NCBI GenBank assembly: GCA_902789795.1
Contig: CADAPM010000005.1
Coordinates: 62,001-126,000 of the forward strand
Direction: 5' to 3'
Length of the DNA: 64,000 nt
Source: an uncultured Eubacteriales bacterium
GTDB lineage: Bacteria > Bacillota > Clostridia > Christensenellales > Aristaeellaceae
The stretch's first letter is position 1. Every line of letters begins with the position of its first letter. The notes below the pieces were generated by a model. It was not told the DNA's origin, made no database searches, and worked only from the letters and a program-made list of their open reading frames with translations. Positions 44,537 to 54,680 of the stretch are shown here, piece after piece. Both the position numbers and the translations under genes were made by a program.

Positions 44537-44565
44537 TTGCATGATCCCGAAAAATGTGCTATATT
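44537..44565 (+). promoter_or_regulatory. promoter of rpsB-tsf
   Basis: TTGCAT, 17 bases, TATATT. The leader to rpsB is about 110 bases, GC-rich and able to form hairpins, so feedback by S2 is possible; I could not assign a known leader family. Confidence 0.75.
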
Positions 44566-44679
44566 ATGCCCCGACTATGCGCGTGCGCTGATCCGCTGCT
44601 TGTGCCGACGTCTTTCTCACGGACGCGGTGAAAGGCGGAGATGAGGCGTACGCCAGGTAAAAACAAGGAGGAGAAACCC

Positions 44680-45390
<711 letters not shown>

Positions 45391-45423
45391 TTCTTAACCG
45401 ATTGATAGAGGAGGATACCTACG

Positions 45424-46080
45424 ATGGAAGTTACCGCTGCAATGGTGAAAGAACTGCGCGAGCGCACCCAGGCCGGCATGATGGATTGCAAAAAGGCCCT
45501 GGTCGCCAGCGATGGCAATATGGAAAAGGCTGTTGAATACCTGCGCGAGAAGGGCCTCGCCGCCGTCGCCAAGAAGGCCGGCCGCGTCGCTTCCGAGGGC
45601 ATGGTAGACAGCTACATCCACATGGGCGGCAAGATCGGCGTTCTGGTGGAAGTCAACTGCGAGACCGACTTCGTTGCCAAGACCGACAAATTCAAGGAGC
45701 TCTGCCACGACGTCGCGCTGCAGATCGCTGCTGCGAATCCCCTGTACGTGACCAAGGAAGAAGTCCCCGCCGAGGCTCTCGAAAAGGAAAAGGAGATCCT
45801 CCGCGCCCAGGCTCTGAACGAGGGCAAGCCCGAGAAGATCGTTGAGCGCATGGTGGAAGGCCGCATCGCGAAGTACTACAAGGAAGTCTGCCTGATGGAG
45901 CAGGATTTCGTCAAGAATCCCGACATCACCGTGGCGACCCTGGTCAACGAGTGCACCCTGGCTTCCGGCGAGAAGATCTCCATCCGCCGTTTCGTCCGCT
46001 TTGAGTGCGGCGAGGGCATCGAGAAGAAGGAAAGCAATCTCGCTGATGAAATCGCTGAAATGACTGGCAAGAAGGATTGA
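45424..46080 (+). CDS. tsf: translation elongation factor Ts
   Basis: 218 residues, the short form usual in Bacillota. The N-terminal UBA-like domain shows [20 protein letters not shown]. The core motif [12 protein letters not shown] contains the TDFV residues that push on EF-Tu to release GDP. It ends with a charged EMTGKKD tail. AGGAGGATACCTACG before the ATG. Ends at a strong terminator, so rpsB-tsf form a unit of their own. Confidence 0.99.
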   Translation: MEVTAAMVKELRERTQAGMMDCKKALVASDGNMEKAVEYLREKGLAAVAKKAGRVASEGMVDSYIHMGGKIGVLVEVNCETDFVAKTDKFKELCHDVALQIAAANPLYVTKEEVPAEALEKEKEILRAQALNEGKPEKIVERMVEGRIAKYYKEVCLMEQDFVKNPDITVATLVNECTLASGEKISIRRFVRFECGEGIEKKESNLADEIAEMTGKKD

Positions 46081-46096
46081 TCCTTAAGCCCCTCTG

Positions 46097-46122
46097 CCCC
46101 GCTCATATGAGCGGGGTTTTTT
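46097..46122 (+). terminator. Rho-independent terminator after tsf
   Basis: CCCCGCTCAT and ATGAGCGGGG form a perfect 10-base palindrome, followed by T6. Confidence 0.92.
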
Positions 46123-46182
46123 CTGGACTGATACTATATTTCATCTATTTCAGATGGGATTCAGCATAAACTGGAGGAAACC

Positions 46183-46881
46183 ATGAGTAAACGCATCATC
46201 ATCAAGCTGAGCGGCGAAGCCCTGGGCGGCAGCGGCCAGGTGTTCGATTTCAATCAGGCCGAAACGGCTGCGAAGGTGCTGGTCCAGGCCGCCCAGGCCG
46301 GGAATCAGGTAGGCGTCGTGATCGGCGCGGGCAACATCTGGCGCGGACGCCAGGGCCAGGACATGGACGCGGTCACCGCTGACCAGATGGGCATGCTGGG
46401 CACCGTGATCAACTGCCTGTACATGGCGGACGCCGTGCGCCGTCACGGTGCGAAGGCCCGGGTCATGAGCGCCATCGAGATGCCACGCGTGGCTGAGGTC
46501 TTCCACGCGGGCCGCGCCATCGAATACATGGAAAAGGGCGAGATCGTTTTCTTTGCGGGCGGCTCCGGCAACCCCTTCTTCACCACCGACACCGCGGTGG
46601 TGCTGCGCGCAGTGGAGACGAAGGCCGATATCATCCTGCTGGCCAAGAACATCGACGGCGTCTATACCGCGGACCCGCGCAAGGATCCCACCGCGACCCT
46701 GATCAAAGATATCACCTATGAGGAAGCCGAAGCGAAGAAGCTGCGCGTGATGGACACCGCCGCTTTCACCATGTGTGCCGAGCAGAAAGTGCCCCAGGTG
46801 CGCGTGTTCGGCCTGGACGATCCCGAGAACATCCTGAAGGTTCTGGCGGGCGACATGATGGGCACGGTCCTTCATCCCTGA
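46183..46881 (+). CDS. pyrH: UMP kinase
   Basis: 232 residues. Amino-acid-kinase fold: IIIKLSGEALGG (ATP phosphate loop), GVVIGAGNIWRGRQG, ADQMGMLGTVINCLYM, KGEIVFFAGGSGNPFFTTDTAVVLRAVE and AKNIDGVYTADPRKDP. It converts UMP to UDP and is a hexamer regulated by GTP and UTP. The start follows CTGGAGGAAACC. In most bacteria frr follows pyrH at once; here frr is absent from the window and prfC follows after a new promoter. Confidence 0.98.
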   Translation: MSKRIIIKLSGEALGGSGQVFDFNQAETAAKVLVQAAQAGNQVGVVIGAGNIWRGRQGQDMDAVTADQMGMLGTVINCLYMADAVRRHGAKARVMSAIEMPRVAEVFHAGRAIEYMEKGEIVFFAGGSGNPFFTTDTAVVLRAVETKADIILLAKNIDGVYTADPRKDPTATLIKDITYEEAEAKKLRVMDTAAFTMCAEQKVPQVRVFGLDDPENILKVLAGDMMGTVLHP

Positions 46882-46932
46882 ACATCTGAAAGCATTTGCG
46901 ATGATTTTCAGTGATTTTCGCCCTCGCAAACA

Positions 46933-46960
46933 TTGACAAGCCCCGCACATCTGCTATAAA
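46933..46960 (+). promoter_or_regulatory. promoter of prfC-typA
   Basis: TTGACA, 16 bases, TATAAA, some 80 bases before the TTG start of prfC. Confidence 0.7.
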
Positions 46961-47042
46961 ATAATCTGCTGTCCGGTCCCCTGACGGTGTCCAGACAGCA
47001 TTTCCAGTTACAGAACTTCCCACCTATCAGGAGGCACATTTC

Positions 47043-48638
47043 TTGTCCAATCTTCAGCAGGAAGTCGAACGCCGCAGGACGTTCGCGATCATCAGCCACC
47101 CCGACGCCGGCAAGACCACGCTGACCGAAAAGCTGCTGCTCTATGGCGGCGCGATCCGCCAGGCGGGCAGCGTCAAGGCGCGCCGCGCCGAGCGCTTCGC
47201 CACCTCGGACTGGATGGAGATCGAGAAGCAGCGCGGCATCTCCGTCACGTCCAGCGCGATGCAGTTTTCCTATAACGGGTATCATATCAACATCCTGGAT
47301 ACCCCTGGCCACCAGGACTTTTCGGAGGATACCTACCGCGTGCTGGTCGCCGCGGACAGCGCGGTCATGCTGATTGACGCCGCGAAGGGCGTCGAGGAGC
47401 AGACGGTCAAACTGTTCAAGGTCTGCCGGATGCGCGGGATCCCCATCTTCACCTTCGTCAATAAGATGGACCGCGCGGCCAAGGATCCCTTTGAGCTGAT
47501 GGAAGAGCTGGAGCGCGTGCTCGGTATCCGCTCCTGCCCGGTCAACTGGCCCATCGGCGTGGACGGGGACTTCCAGGGCGTGTGCCACCGCGACGAGCGC
47601 GCTGTGGAACTGTACTTCTCCGGCGATCACGGCCGCACCCAGGCCCAGAAGACGGTCATCGGGCTCGACGATCCCGCCCTCGAAGGCGCGCTGAGCGAAC
47701 GCTACCGCAAGCGCCTCCAGGACGAGCTGGAGCTGCTGGACGAAGCGGGCGACCCCTTCGACCTGGACGCCATCCGCAAGGGTGAGCTGACGCCCATGTT
47801 CTTCGGCAGCGCGGTCACGAATTTCGGCGTGGAGCCCTTCCTGGACCGCTTCCTGCGCTACACCCTCTCCCCCTCGCCCCGCGAGAGCGACCAGGGGATG
47901 GTGGAGCCGACGGACGAGCATTTTTCCGGCTTCATTTTCAAGATCCAGGCCAACATGAACCCCGCGCACCGCGACCGTCTGGCCTTCCTGCGCGTGGTAT
48001 CCGGCACCTTCACCAAATCCATGACCGTCTGGCACTCGGGCACCAACAAGGATATCCAGGTCAAGCAGCCCCAGCAGTTCATGGCGGACGAGCGCGAGAG
48101 CGTGGAAGAAGCCTACCCCGGCGACATCATCGGCCTGTTCGACCCCGGCATCTACCGCCTGGGCGACACCCTCTGCGTGGGCCGCAAGCTGCGGTTTGAA
48201 AAGATCCCCGTCTTCGCCCCGGAGCGCTTTGCCCGGGTGCGGCCCCTGGACAGCATGAAGCGCAAGCAGTTCCAGAAGGGCATTTCCCAGCTCTCCGAGG
48301 AAGGCGCTATCCAGACCTTCCGCCGGGACGAGACCGGCCTCGAGGAGTTCATCGTCGGCGTCGTCGGCGAGCTGCAATTCGATGTGCTCAGCTACCGCCT
48401 GAAATCCGAGTACGGCGTGGACCTGGTCATGGACCGCCTGCCCTACCGCTATGTGCGCTGGGTCGTGAGCCCGGACACGGATGTGGACAATCTGAGCCTG
48501 ACCAGCACCACCGCGCGCGGCTATGACGCGCACGAAAACCGCGTGCTCTTCTTTGAAAACGACTGGTCCATCCGCCTGGCCGGTGAAAAGAACAAGAACC
48601 TTGAACTGGCGGAGATCGCGCCCCGGGAAACCGCTTAA
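47043..48638 (+). CDS. prfC: peptide chain release factor 3
   Basis: 531 residues from a TTG start eight bases after AGGAGG; no ATG is available. The GTPase has [17 protein letters not shown] (G1), [12 protein letters not shown] (switch I/G2), [15 protein letters not shown] (G3) and [12 protein letters not shown] (G4). The RF3-specific N-terminus [13 protein letters not shown] and the insert [17 protein letters not shown] are diagnostic. RF3 is a GTPase that removes RF1/RF2 from the ribosome after peptide release. It is followed by typA after 15 bases, both with TTG starts. Confidence 0.97.
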   Translation: MSNLQQEVERRRTFAIISHPDAGKTTLTEKLLLYGGAIRQAGSVKARRAERFATSDWMEIEKQRGISVTSSAMQFSYNGYHINILDTPGHQDFSEDTYRVLVAADSAVMLIDAAKGVEEQTVKLFKVCRMRGIPIFTFVNKMDRAAKDPFELMEELERVLGIRSCPVNWPIGVDGDFQGVCHRDERAVELYFSGDHGRTQAQKTVIGLDDPALEGALSERYRKRLQDELELLDEAGDPFDLDAIRKGELTPMFFGSAVTNFGVEPFLDRFLRYTLSPSPRESDQGMVEPTDEHFSGFIFKIQANMNPAHRDRLAFLRVVSGTFTKSMTVWHSGTNKDIQVKQPQQFMADERESVEEAYPGDIIGLFDPGIYRLGDTLCVGRKLRFEKIPVFAPERFARVRPLDSMKRKQFQKGISQLSEEGAIQTFRRDETGLEEFIVGVVGELQFDVLSYRLKSEYGVDLVMDRLPYRYVRWVVSPDTDVDNLSLTSTTARGYDAHENRVLFFENDWSIRLAGEKNKNLELAEIAPRETA

Positions 48639-48653
48639 GGAGGAATGAATCCC

Positions 48654-50480
48654 TTGATCCGTGAAGATATCAGAAACATTGCCATCATTGCCCACGTCGA
48701 CCACGGCAAGACCACCCTGGTGGACCAGATGCTCAAGCAGGGCAACGTGCTGCGCACCAACCAGCAGATTGCTGACCGCGTTATGGACTCTAACGACCTG
48801 GAGCGCGAACGCGGCATCACCATCCTGGCCAAGAACACCGCCGTGCACTACGGCAACACCAAGATCAACATCGTGGATACTCCCGGCCACGCCGATTTCG
48901 GCGGCGAGGTGGAGCGCATCCTGAAGATGGTGGACGGCGTGCTGCTGCTGGTGGATAGCTTTGAAGGCCCCATGCCCCAGACCCGTTTCGTGCTCTCCAA
49001 GGCGCTGGCGCTGCAGCTGCCGGTGCTGCTGGTCATCAACAAGGTCGACCGCCCCGACGCCCGCTGCGACGAGGTCGTGGATGAGATCGTGGACCTGCTG
49101 GACGACCTGGGCGCGGACGCGGATACCCTGGACCGGCCGATCATGTACGTCTCCGCCCGCAAAGGCACGGCCACCGATGACCTGAGCAAGCCGGGCACGG
49201 ACTTAAAGCCCCTGTTCGACACCATCCTCAAGTACATCCCCGCACCCGAAGGCGACGACGAAGGCCCCGCGCAGGTGCTGATCTCCACCATCGACTACAA
49301 CGATTACGTGGGCCGCATCGGCATCGGCCGCATCTCCCGCGGCAAGCTGACCGACGGCATGATGGTGGTGCGCACCAACGCCTCCCATCCCGACCAGGTC
49401 ACCCAGCCCTGGCGTCTGACCGCCCTGAGCGTGTTCGACGGCCTGAAGCGCGTACCCGCGCAGGAAGTCTCCATGGGCGATATCGTGGCCCTGACCGGCC
49501 TGCAGGACATCTCCATCGGCGACACCGTCTGCGATCCGGAGCATCCGGATCCCCTGCCCTTCGTGGCGATCACCGAGCCCACCGTCACCATGACCTTCTC
49601 GGTCAATGACTCCCCCTTCGCCGGCCGCGAAGGCGCTTACGTGACCTCCCGCCACCTGCGCGCGCGCCTGTACCGCGAGCTGGAGACGGACGTCTCCCTG
49701 CGCGTGAAGGACGGCGATACCCCGGATTGCTTTGAAGTCTGGGGCCGCGGCGAGCTGCACCTGTCCATCCTGATCGAGACCATGCGCCGCGAGGGCTATG
49801 AGTTCCAGGTCAGCAAGCCCGAGGTGCTGTACAAGACCATCGACGGCCAGCGCTGCGAGCCCATCGAGCGCATGGTGGCCGACGTGCCCCAGGCCTATGC
49901 CGGCGCGGTCATTGAAAAGATGGGCCGCCGTCACGGCACGCTGGAGCACATGAGCGGCCTGGACCGCGTGCGCCTGGAGTTCCTGGTCCCCAGCCGCGGC
50001 CTGTTCGGCTACCGCAGCGAGTTCATGACCGATACCCGCGGCGAGGGCGTCATGTCCTCCGTGTACGATCACTATGAGCCCTTCAAGGGCGATATCCCCC
50101 ACCGCAACGTGGGCGCGCTGGTCTGCTTCGAGACCGGCGAGACCACCCAGTACGGACTCTTCTACGCCCAGGACCGCGGCACCCTGTTCGTCACCTCCCA
50201 GACCCCCGTCTACGCGGGCATGATCTGCGGCCAGAACAGCCGCCCCGGCGACATCGTGGTCAACGTCTGCAAGCAGAAGCACGTGACCAACATGCGCAAC
50301 GCCTCCGCCTCTGAGGACAGCCTGCGCCTGGTCAGCGTCCACCCGCTGACCCTGGAGGAATGCCTGGAGTTCATCGACGACGACGAGCTGCTGGAGATCA
50401 CCCCCAAGTCCCTGCGCATGCGCAAGCGCGAGCTCTCCCACGAGCAGCGCGCCAAGGCGGCAGCCAGGGCGAAGCAGTAA
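48654..50480 (+). CDS. typA: ribosome-associated GTPase TypA/BipA
   Basis: 608 residues. TTG at 48654 lies ten bases after AAGGAGG and gives the canonical N-terminus [23 protein letters not shown]; the ATG at 48645 is too close to that ribosome binding site. GTPase motifs: [48 protein letters not shown]. The C-terminal BipA part shows [24 protein letters not shown] and [26 protein letters not shown]. It helps ribosome assembly and growth under stress. Confidence 0.98.
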   Translation: MIREDIRNIAIIAHVDHGKTTLVDQMLKQGNVLRTNQQIADRVMDSNDLERERGITILAKNTAVHYGNTKINIVDTPGHADFGGEVERILKMVDGVLLLVDSFEGPMPQTRFVLSKALALQLPVLLVINKVDRPDARCDEVVDEIVDLLDDLGADADTLDRPIMYVSARKGTATDDLSKPGTDLKPLFDTILKYIPAPEGDDEGPAQVLISTIDYNDYVGRIGIGRISRGKLTDGMMVVRTNASHPDQVTQPWRLTALSVFDGLKRVPAQEVSMGDIVALTGLQDISIGDTVCDPEHPDPLPFVAITEPTVTMTFSVNDSPFAGREGAYVTSRHLRARLYRELETDVSLRVKDGDTPDCFEVWGRGELHLSILIETMRREGYEFQVSKPEVLYKTIDGQRCEPIERMVADVPQAYAGAVIEKMGRRHGTLEHMSGLDRVRLEFLVPSRGLFGYRSEFMTDTRGEGVMSSVYDHYEPFKGDIPHRNVGALVCFETGETTQYGLFYAQDRGTLFVTSQTPVYAGMICGQNSRPGDIVVNVCKQKHVTNMRNASASEDSLRLVSVHPLTLEECLEFIDDDELLEITPKSLRMRKRELSHEQRAKAAARAKQ

Positions 50481-50495
50481 GGATAATGGAATAGT

Positions 50496-50528
50496 GAAAC
50501 AGGGATGCCGAGATGGCATCCCTGTTTC
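50496..50528. terminator. perfect palindrome between convergent operons
   Basis: GAAACAGGGATGCC and GGCATCCCTGTTTC pair over 14 bases around GAGAT. It is convergent with the membrane-protein gene and can act in either direction, although the T tail is short. Confidence 0.7.
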
Positions 50529-50633
50529 ATATTCAGAGCGTTTTCCAGCCCTTTATTTCTAAATAATGTTGAAGAGGAAATATCCTCCTATTCGTAATAT
50601 CAGGCAAATCGAATTCATATCAAATCACGATCA

Positions 50634-51428
50634 TCAACCCTGACCGATCACGTCATTATGGTCATTCTGCTTGATGGTCTTCCACTGGTAGTGGGGCTGC
50701 TCAGGCTGTTGGGCAGGCTGGCCCAGATGGATGGCCGTGCGGTCGGGCACCGGCTGCTCCATGCGCCGGGCGGGAGCTGGCGGCTGCTGGCGGACCTCCT
50801 GCACTGCCGGGGCCGTCGCGTTGGGCAGCATCCGGGTGGCTCCCGGAGCGTCGCGGTATTGGCGCGTCTTTTCCGGCACGGTCCGCTTGACCGGCGGCGC
50901 GAACCTGTTGGGCCTGCGCGGAGTTCCGGGCCGCTGATACTGGGGGCGCGCATTGGCGAGCCGTACCGCATGGGCGATCTGCAGGACGCATCCCACCGCA
51001 ACCAACAAGAGCGGCAGCCCCACCACGAAGCGGATCAGATCACTCGGCTCGAGGCTGTACAGCCCCAGCAGGCACCCGGCCCAGTACGTCAGCCCGCACA
51101 CCGGCAGCGCGATCACACAGGCCGCCGTCTTTTTCCTCTGACCGATGAGGATGAAAGAGAGGATGACCAGCCCCAGCAGGAACATGAGCCTGGCCGCCAG
51201 CTGGCGCACCGGCTCGCTCTCATTGAACATCGTGAACAGGTACTGGAATACCGGGATGCCCATCTTGCGGTTCGTTTTGATGATCCCGTCCAGGAAGGCG
51301 CGGCTCACATCGATCTGCATATAGGCGGCAAACCCGCTGGTCAGGATCAGGGCAAAGGTCCCGTACAGGATCAGTCGGCTCCCCCAGGTCGGGGAAGCCG
51401 GCTTCATTGTCGTCATCGTCCGGCGCAT
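50634..51428 (-). CDS. four-helix membrane protein with Pro/Gln-rich tail
   Basis: 264 residues. Membrane helices at about 17-38, 80-96, 101-122 and 130-150; then a basic, Pro/Arg/Gln-rich tail (about 155-264) without structure. AACAGGAGGCTCT fixes the ATG at 51428, 11 bases after the clpC stop, so it is in the ctsR-clpC operon. In the classical operon radA or disA may follow clpC; this protein belongs to no family I know. It may be an unusual passenger or a proteolysis partner at the membrane. Confidence 0.75.
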   Translation of the reverse strand: MRRTMTTMKPASPTWGSRLILYGTFALILTSGFAAYMQIDVSRAFLDGIIKTNRKMGIPVFQYLFTMFNESEPVRQLAARLMFLLGLVILSFILIGQRKKTAACVIALPVCGLTYWAGCLLGLYSLEPSDLIRFVVGLPLLLVAVGCVLQIAHAVRLANARPQYQRPGTPRRPNRFAPPVKRTVPEKTRQYRDAPGATRMLPNATAPAVQEVRQQPPAPARRMEQPVPDRTAIHLGQPAQQPEQPHYQWKTIKQNDHNDVIGQG

Positions 51429-51439
51429 AGAGCCTCCTG

Positions 51440-53929
51440 TTACTGATCGATGAGCACTTCTTCAGCCTCCGGCAGACAGACCGGAGTCTCGTTAGTAAGC
51501 ATGATCATGCCCTCCGGGGAAACGTGGGCGGACACATGGTCGCCCAGGTGGATCTCCCCCTTCAGGAGCGCTTCGCTCAGGGTGTCCTCCAGCTTCCGCT
51601 GGATCACCCGGCGCAGGGGCCGCGCGCCGTAGGCTTCATCATAGCCTTCTTCTGCCAGCATGGCGATGACATCCTCGCCGCAGGTCAGACTGATGCCCTG
51701 CTCCTTCATCCGCGCTTCCACCTCGCGGGTCAGCAGCGCGGAGATATTCAGGATGTCCTCCCGCGTCAGGGAGTGGAAGACCACCGTCTCATCGATGCGG
51801 TTCAGGAACTCGGGGCGGAAGCTGTGCTTGACCTCCGAGAGCACCTTTTCGCGCATCTGCGGGTAGCTGTAGGCCCGGCCTTCCCCGCCGCCGAAGCCGA
51901 TGCCGCCGGAGCGGATGGCCTGGGTGCCGGCGTTGGAGGTCATGATGATGACCGTGTTCGCAAAGGAGGTCACATGGCCCATGTTGTCTGTGAGCCTGCC
52001 GTCCTCCAGGATCTGCAGGAGCACGTTAAACACGTCGGGATGCGCCTTTTCGATCTCGTCGAACAGCACCACGCTGTAGGGCTTTCTGCGCACCGCTTCG
52101 GTCAGCTGGCCGCCGTCCTCATAGCCCACATAGCCGGGCGGTGAGCCCACCATCCGGGCTGCGGTGTGCTTTTCCATATATTCGGACATATCCAGGCGGA
52201 TCATGGCGCTTTCGTCCCCGAACAGGGAAGCAGCCAGGGCCTTGCACAGCTCCGTCTTGCCGACGCCCGTCGGGCCCAGGAACAGGAAGGACCCCATGGG
52301 CCGGCGCGGATTCTTGAGCCCCGCCCGGGAGCGGCGGACGGCCCGGCTCACGGCGCTGACGGCCTCCTCCTGGCCCACCACCCGGCGGTGGAGCTCCTCC
52401 TCCAGCCGCATCAGCCGGTCGGCCTCCTGCTCCGTCAGGCGCGACGTGGGAATGCCCGTCCACAGGGCCACCACGTTGGCGATATCCTCCGCCGTGACCT
52501 GGCCGCACACTTCGCGCTTTTTATCCTCCCAGGCCACGCGCTCTTCGCTCATGGCCGATTCCAGATGGGCCTCCTGATCCCTTAGCCTCGCCGCGTGCTC
52601 ATAATCCTGGAGGGTGATGGCCTCGTCCTTTTCATCCCGGATCTGGCGCAGCTCTTCCTCCTGGGTGCTCTGGTCCAGGGGCATGGGCATGCGCATGCGC
52701 ACCCGGGACGCGGCCTCGTCCATCAGGTCGATAGCCTTGTCCGGTTCAAACCGGTCCTGGATATACCGCCGGGACAGACGCACAGCCGCCTCCAGCGCCT
52801 CATCTGTGATCTTCAGGTGATGATGCTCCTCGTACAGATGACGGATGCCCTCAAGGATCCTGAGCGTCGTCTCGTCGTCCGGCTCCTCCACCGTGATGGG
52901 CTGGAAGCGCCGGCACAGGGCGGCGTCCTTCTCGATATACTTGCGGTAATCCTCCCTCGTGGTCGCGCCGATCATCTGGATATCGCCCCGGGCCAGCGCG
53001 GGCTTCAACATCGAGGCGGCGTCCATGGAGCCGTCGGTGCGCCCCGCGCCCACCAGCTGCTGCATCTCGTCCACGAACAGGATCACGTCGCCTGCTTTCT
53101 TCGTGTCCTCGATCACGGCATGGATGCGCTCCTCCAGGTCGCCGCGGAACTTGCTGCCCGCGATGATCCGGGATACATCCAGGCTGATCAGCCGCTTATC
53201 CTTGAGCACGGCGGGGCTCTGGTCGCTGACCATTAGCTGGGCGAGGCCTTCCGCGACGGCGCTCTTGCCGACGCCCGGCTCGCCGATGAGCACGGGATTG
53301 TTCTTGGTCCTCCTCGAGAGGATCTGGATGATGCGGTCGATCTCCCGCTCCCGGCCCACCACCGGGTCCAGCTTGCCCTCCCGGGCTTCCTGGGTCAGGT
53401 CGTGGCCGAACTGCAGGAAGGCTTCGTCCTCTTTCTGCTTGGCCGTCTCCCGCTGCTCGCCCCGGGCGACGGGCTGGACATTGATCTGCACGGTCGCCTG
53501 CTGCTCCCGATCGAAGGTGACGGACTGCCTCAGCTCATCAACATTGCAGCCCATCCCCGTGAGGATCCTGACGGCGCTGCTGTCATCTGCGTCCAGGAGG
53601 CTGGCCCACAGGTGGGCGCAGGTCACCAGGGCCTCGCCCTTCCGGGCCGCGCTGATGATCGCCTGCTCCATGATGTGCTTCAGCTGCTCGCTCAGCTCCA
53701 GCTTGGAGGGCAGCTCTTTTCCCTCGCCCAGGATCTGCAGCATGGCGTCCGTCACGGATTTCACGTTCACCGTCGGCGGCATGGCAGGCACAGCGCTGCG
53801 GCCCACTGTCAAAAGGCCCAGCAGCAGGTGGTCAGAATCGATATAATGGTGCTTAAAGCGCATCGCGGTCTGGCGAGCCACGTTGATCGCGCTTTGAGCC
53901 CTGTAATCCAAACGTCCGAAAATTGCCAT
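51440..53929 (-). CDS. clpC: ATP-dependent Clp protease ATP-binding subunit ClpC
   Basis: 829 residues. N-terminal Clp-N double repeat (DYRAQSAINVARQTAMRFKHHYIDSDHLLLGLL), AAA1 with GEPGVGKS, a UVR-type middle coiled segment (EEELRQIRDEKDEAITLQDYEHAARLRDQE) typical of ClpC rather than ClpA, and AAA2 with GPTGVGKTELCKALA. It unfolds proteins for ClpP. It lies three bases after ctsR, controlled by CtsR, but the usual mcsA and mcsB between them are absent. ClpP is not in the window. Confidence 0.97.
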   Translation of the reverse strand: MAIFGRLDYRAQSAINVARQTAMRFKHHYIDSDHLLLGLLTVGRSAVPAMPPTVNVKSVTDAMLQILGEGKELPSKLELSEQLKHIMEQAIISAARKGEALVTCAHLWASLLDADDSSAVRILTGMGCNVDELRQSVTFDREQQATVQINVQPVARGEQRETAKQKEDEAFLQFGHDLTQEAREGKLDPVVGREREIDRIIQILSRRTKNNPVLIGEPGVGKSAVAEGLAQLMVSDQSPAVLKDKRLISLDVSRIIAGSKFRGDLEERIHAVIEDTKKAGDVILFVDEMQQLVGAGRTDGSMDAASMLKPALARGDIQMIGATTREDYRKYIEKDAALCRRFQPITVEEPDDETTLRILEGIRHLYEEHHHLKITDEALEAAVRLSRRYIQDRFEPDKAIDLMDEAASRVRMRMPMPLDQSTQEEELRQIRDEKDEAITLQDYEHAARLRDQEAHLESAMSEERVAWEDKKREVCGQVTAEDIANVVALWTGIPTSRLTEQEADRLMRLEEELHRRVVGQEEAVSAVSRAVRRSRAGLKNPRRPMGSFLFLGPTGVGKTELCKALAASLFGDESAMIRLDMSEYMEKHTAARMVGSPPGYVGYEDGGQLTEAVRRKPYSVVLFDEIEKAHPDVFNVLLQILEDGRLTDNMGHVTSFANTVIIMTSNAGTQAIRSGGIGFGGGEGRAYSYPQMREKVLSEVKHSFRPEFLNRIDETVVFHSLTREDILNISALLTREVEARMKEQGISLTCGEDVIAMLAEEGYDEAYGARPLRRVIQRKLEDTLSEALLKGEIHLGDHVSAHVSPEGMIMLTNETPVCLPEAEEVLIDQ

Positions 53930-53932
53930 CGT

Positions 53933-54448
53933 TTATTTCCTTTCCCGAATGATCAGAGCGGTGGTCCCCCGGTGCTCAGACTGGATGCGGCGGATCACCG
54001 TCAGGAGCATGTTCCGCATGATCTTGGCCCTCAAGGCGGATTTCATTTCCTCCGGAATGGGCACCGCCAATGACTGGGGCGACAGCGCCGCAGCGATCAT
54101 GGACGCATCCGCGGCGGTGATCGTGTTGCTGACCGTCAGCTGGCGCAACAGCAGCCGCGCCTCCGGCTCCGTCAGGCTGGTGCCGACCCGCTCGCGGATC
54201 AGGTAATCCACATGATCCGTCGGGCTCGTCTCCACATGGATGATGCGGATGCACCCGCCCCCGCCGCGCCGGGATTCGATCATATACCCATGCTCCGGCG
54301 TGAACCGGGTGGACAGCACATAATTGATCTGCGAAGGCGCGCAGTGGAAATACTCCGCCAGCTCGTTCCTTCGCAGCTCGATCCCGTCGTCCTCCGCCGC
54401 GCCGATCATCTCTTTGATAAAGCTCTCTATCGAATCACTCAGTCTCAT
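53933..54448 (-). CDS. ctsR: transcriptional repressor CtsR
   Basis: 171 residues. N-terminal winged helix: LSDSIESFIKEMI, RRNELAEYFHCAPSQINYVLSTRFTPEHGYMIESRRGGGGCIRI, with the Gly-rich wing that reads the operator. The C-terminal part (ADASMIAAALSP, MLLTVIRRIQ) is the dimerisation and McsB-control domain. It represses clp genes until heat or arginine phosphorylation inactivates it. The operator lies at 54494-54511, so it regulates its own operon. The start near 54448 leaves about 50 bases of leader. Confidence 0.95.
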   Translation of the reverse strand: MRLSDSIESFIKEMIGAAEDDGIELRRNELAEYFHCAPSQINYVLSTRFTPEHGYMIESRRGGGGCIRIIHVETSPTDHVDYLIRERVGTSLTEPEARLLLRQLTVSNTITAADASMIAAALSPQSLAVPIPEEMKSALRAKIMRNMLLTVIRRIQSEHRGTTALIIRERK

Positions 54449-54493
54449 ATCTCTCGCCCGCTTTCCGGTCTTGTCATTGAAGCTGTCAAAGTG

Positions 54494-54511
54494 TTTGACC
54501 TACTTTGACCT
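54494..54511 (-). promoter_or_regulatory. CtsR operator
   Basis: On the minus strand AGGTCAAAGTAGGTCAAA: two GGTCAAA heptads in tandem, three bases apart, exactly the CtsR consensus. It covers the transcription start, just downstream of the -10 box at 54518. Confidence 0.93.
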
Positions 54512-54517
54512 ATATGG

Positions 54518-54546
54518 AGTATAGCACAGGTTTTGACGGAATGCAA
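54518..54546 (-). promoter_or_regulatory. promoter of ctsR-clpC
   Basis: Minus strand TTGCAT, 17 bases, TATACT. Its start point falls inside the CtsR operator. Confidence 0.8.
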
Positions 54547-54592
54547 GTTCATATATCAGGGTTTTACAACTATGACAAATTTTTGGCAATAC

Positions 54593-54621
54593 TTGCATTT
54601 GTATTTTTTTCGTGTTATAAC
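54593..54621 (+). promoter_or_regulatory. promoter of the CobW operon
   Basis: TTGCAT, 17 bases, TATAAC, about 60 bases before the first ATG. I saw no obvious Zur or Fur box overlapping it. Confidence 0.65.
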
Positions 54622-54680
54622 GTCTTTGTTCCTGGCCGAAAGGCGCAGGCTCATTGTAATGTAAAGGAGCATCAGTATAC

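Larger units (their letters stand above)
38700..44560. other. AT-richer segment, probable acquired cassette
   Basis: Codon third positions and spacers from about 38.7 to 44.5 kb are clearly richer in A and T than on either side (for example frequent AAA, TTT, ATT). It holds a binding protein, two permeases, an ATPase, an SGNH esterase and a phosphodiesterase-like gene, all on the plus strand. No integrase, tRNA or direct repeat was found at the ends. Confidence 0.6.

Noticed and set aside
46908-48890. Long minus-strand frame opposite prfC
   Set aside because: Antisense to a well-conserved GTPase; no ribosome binding site or family.
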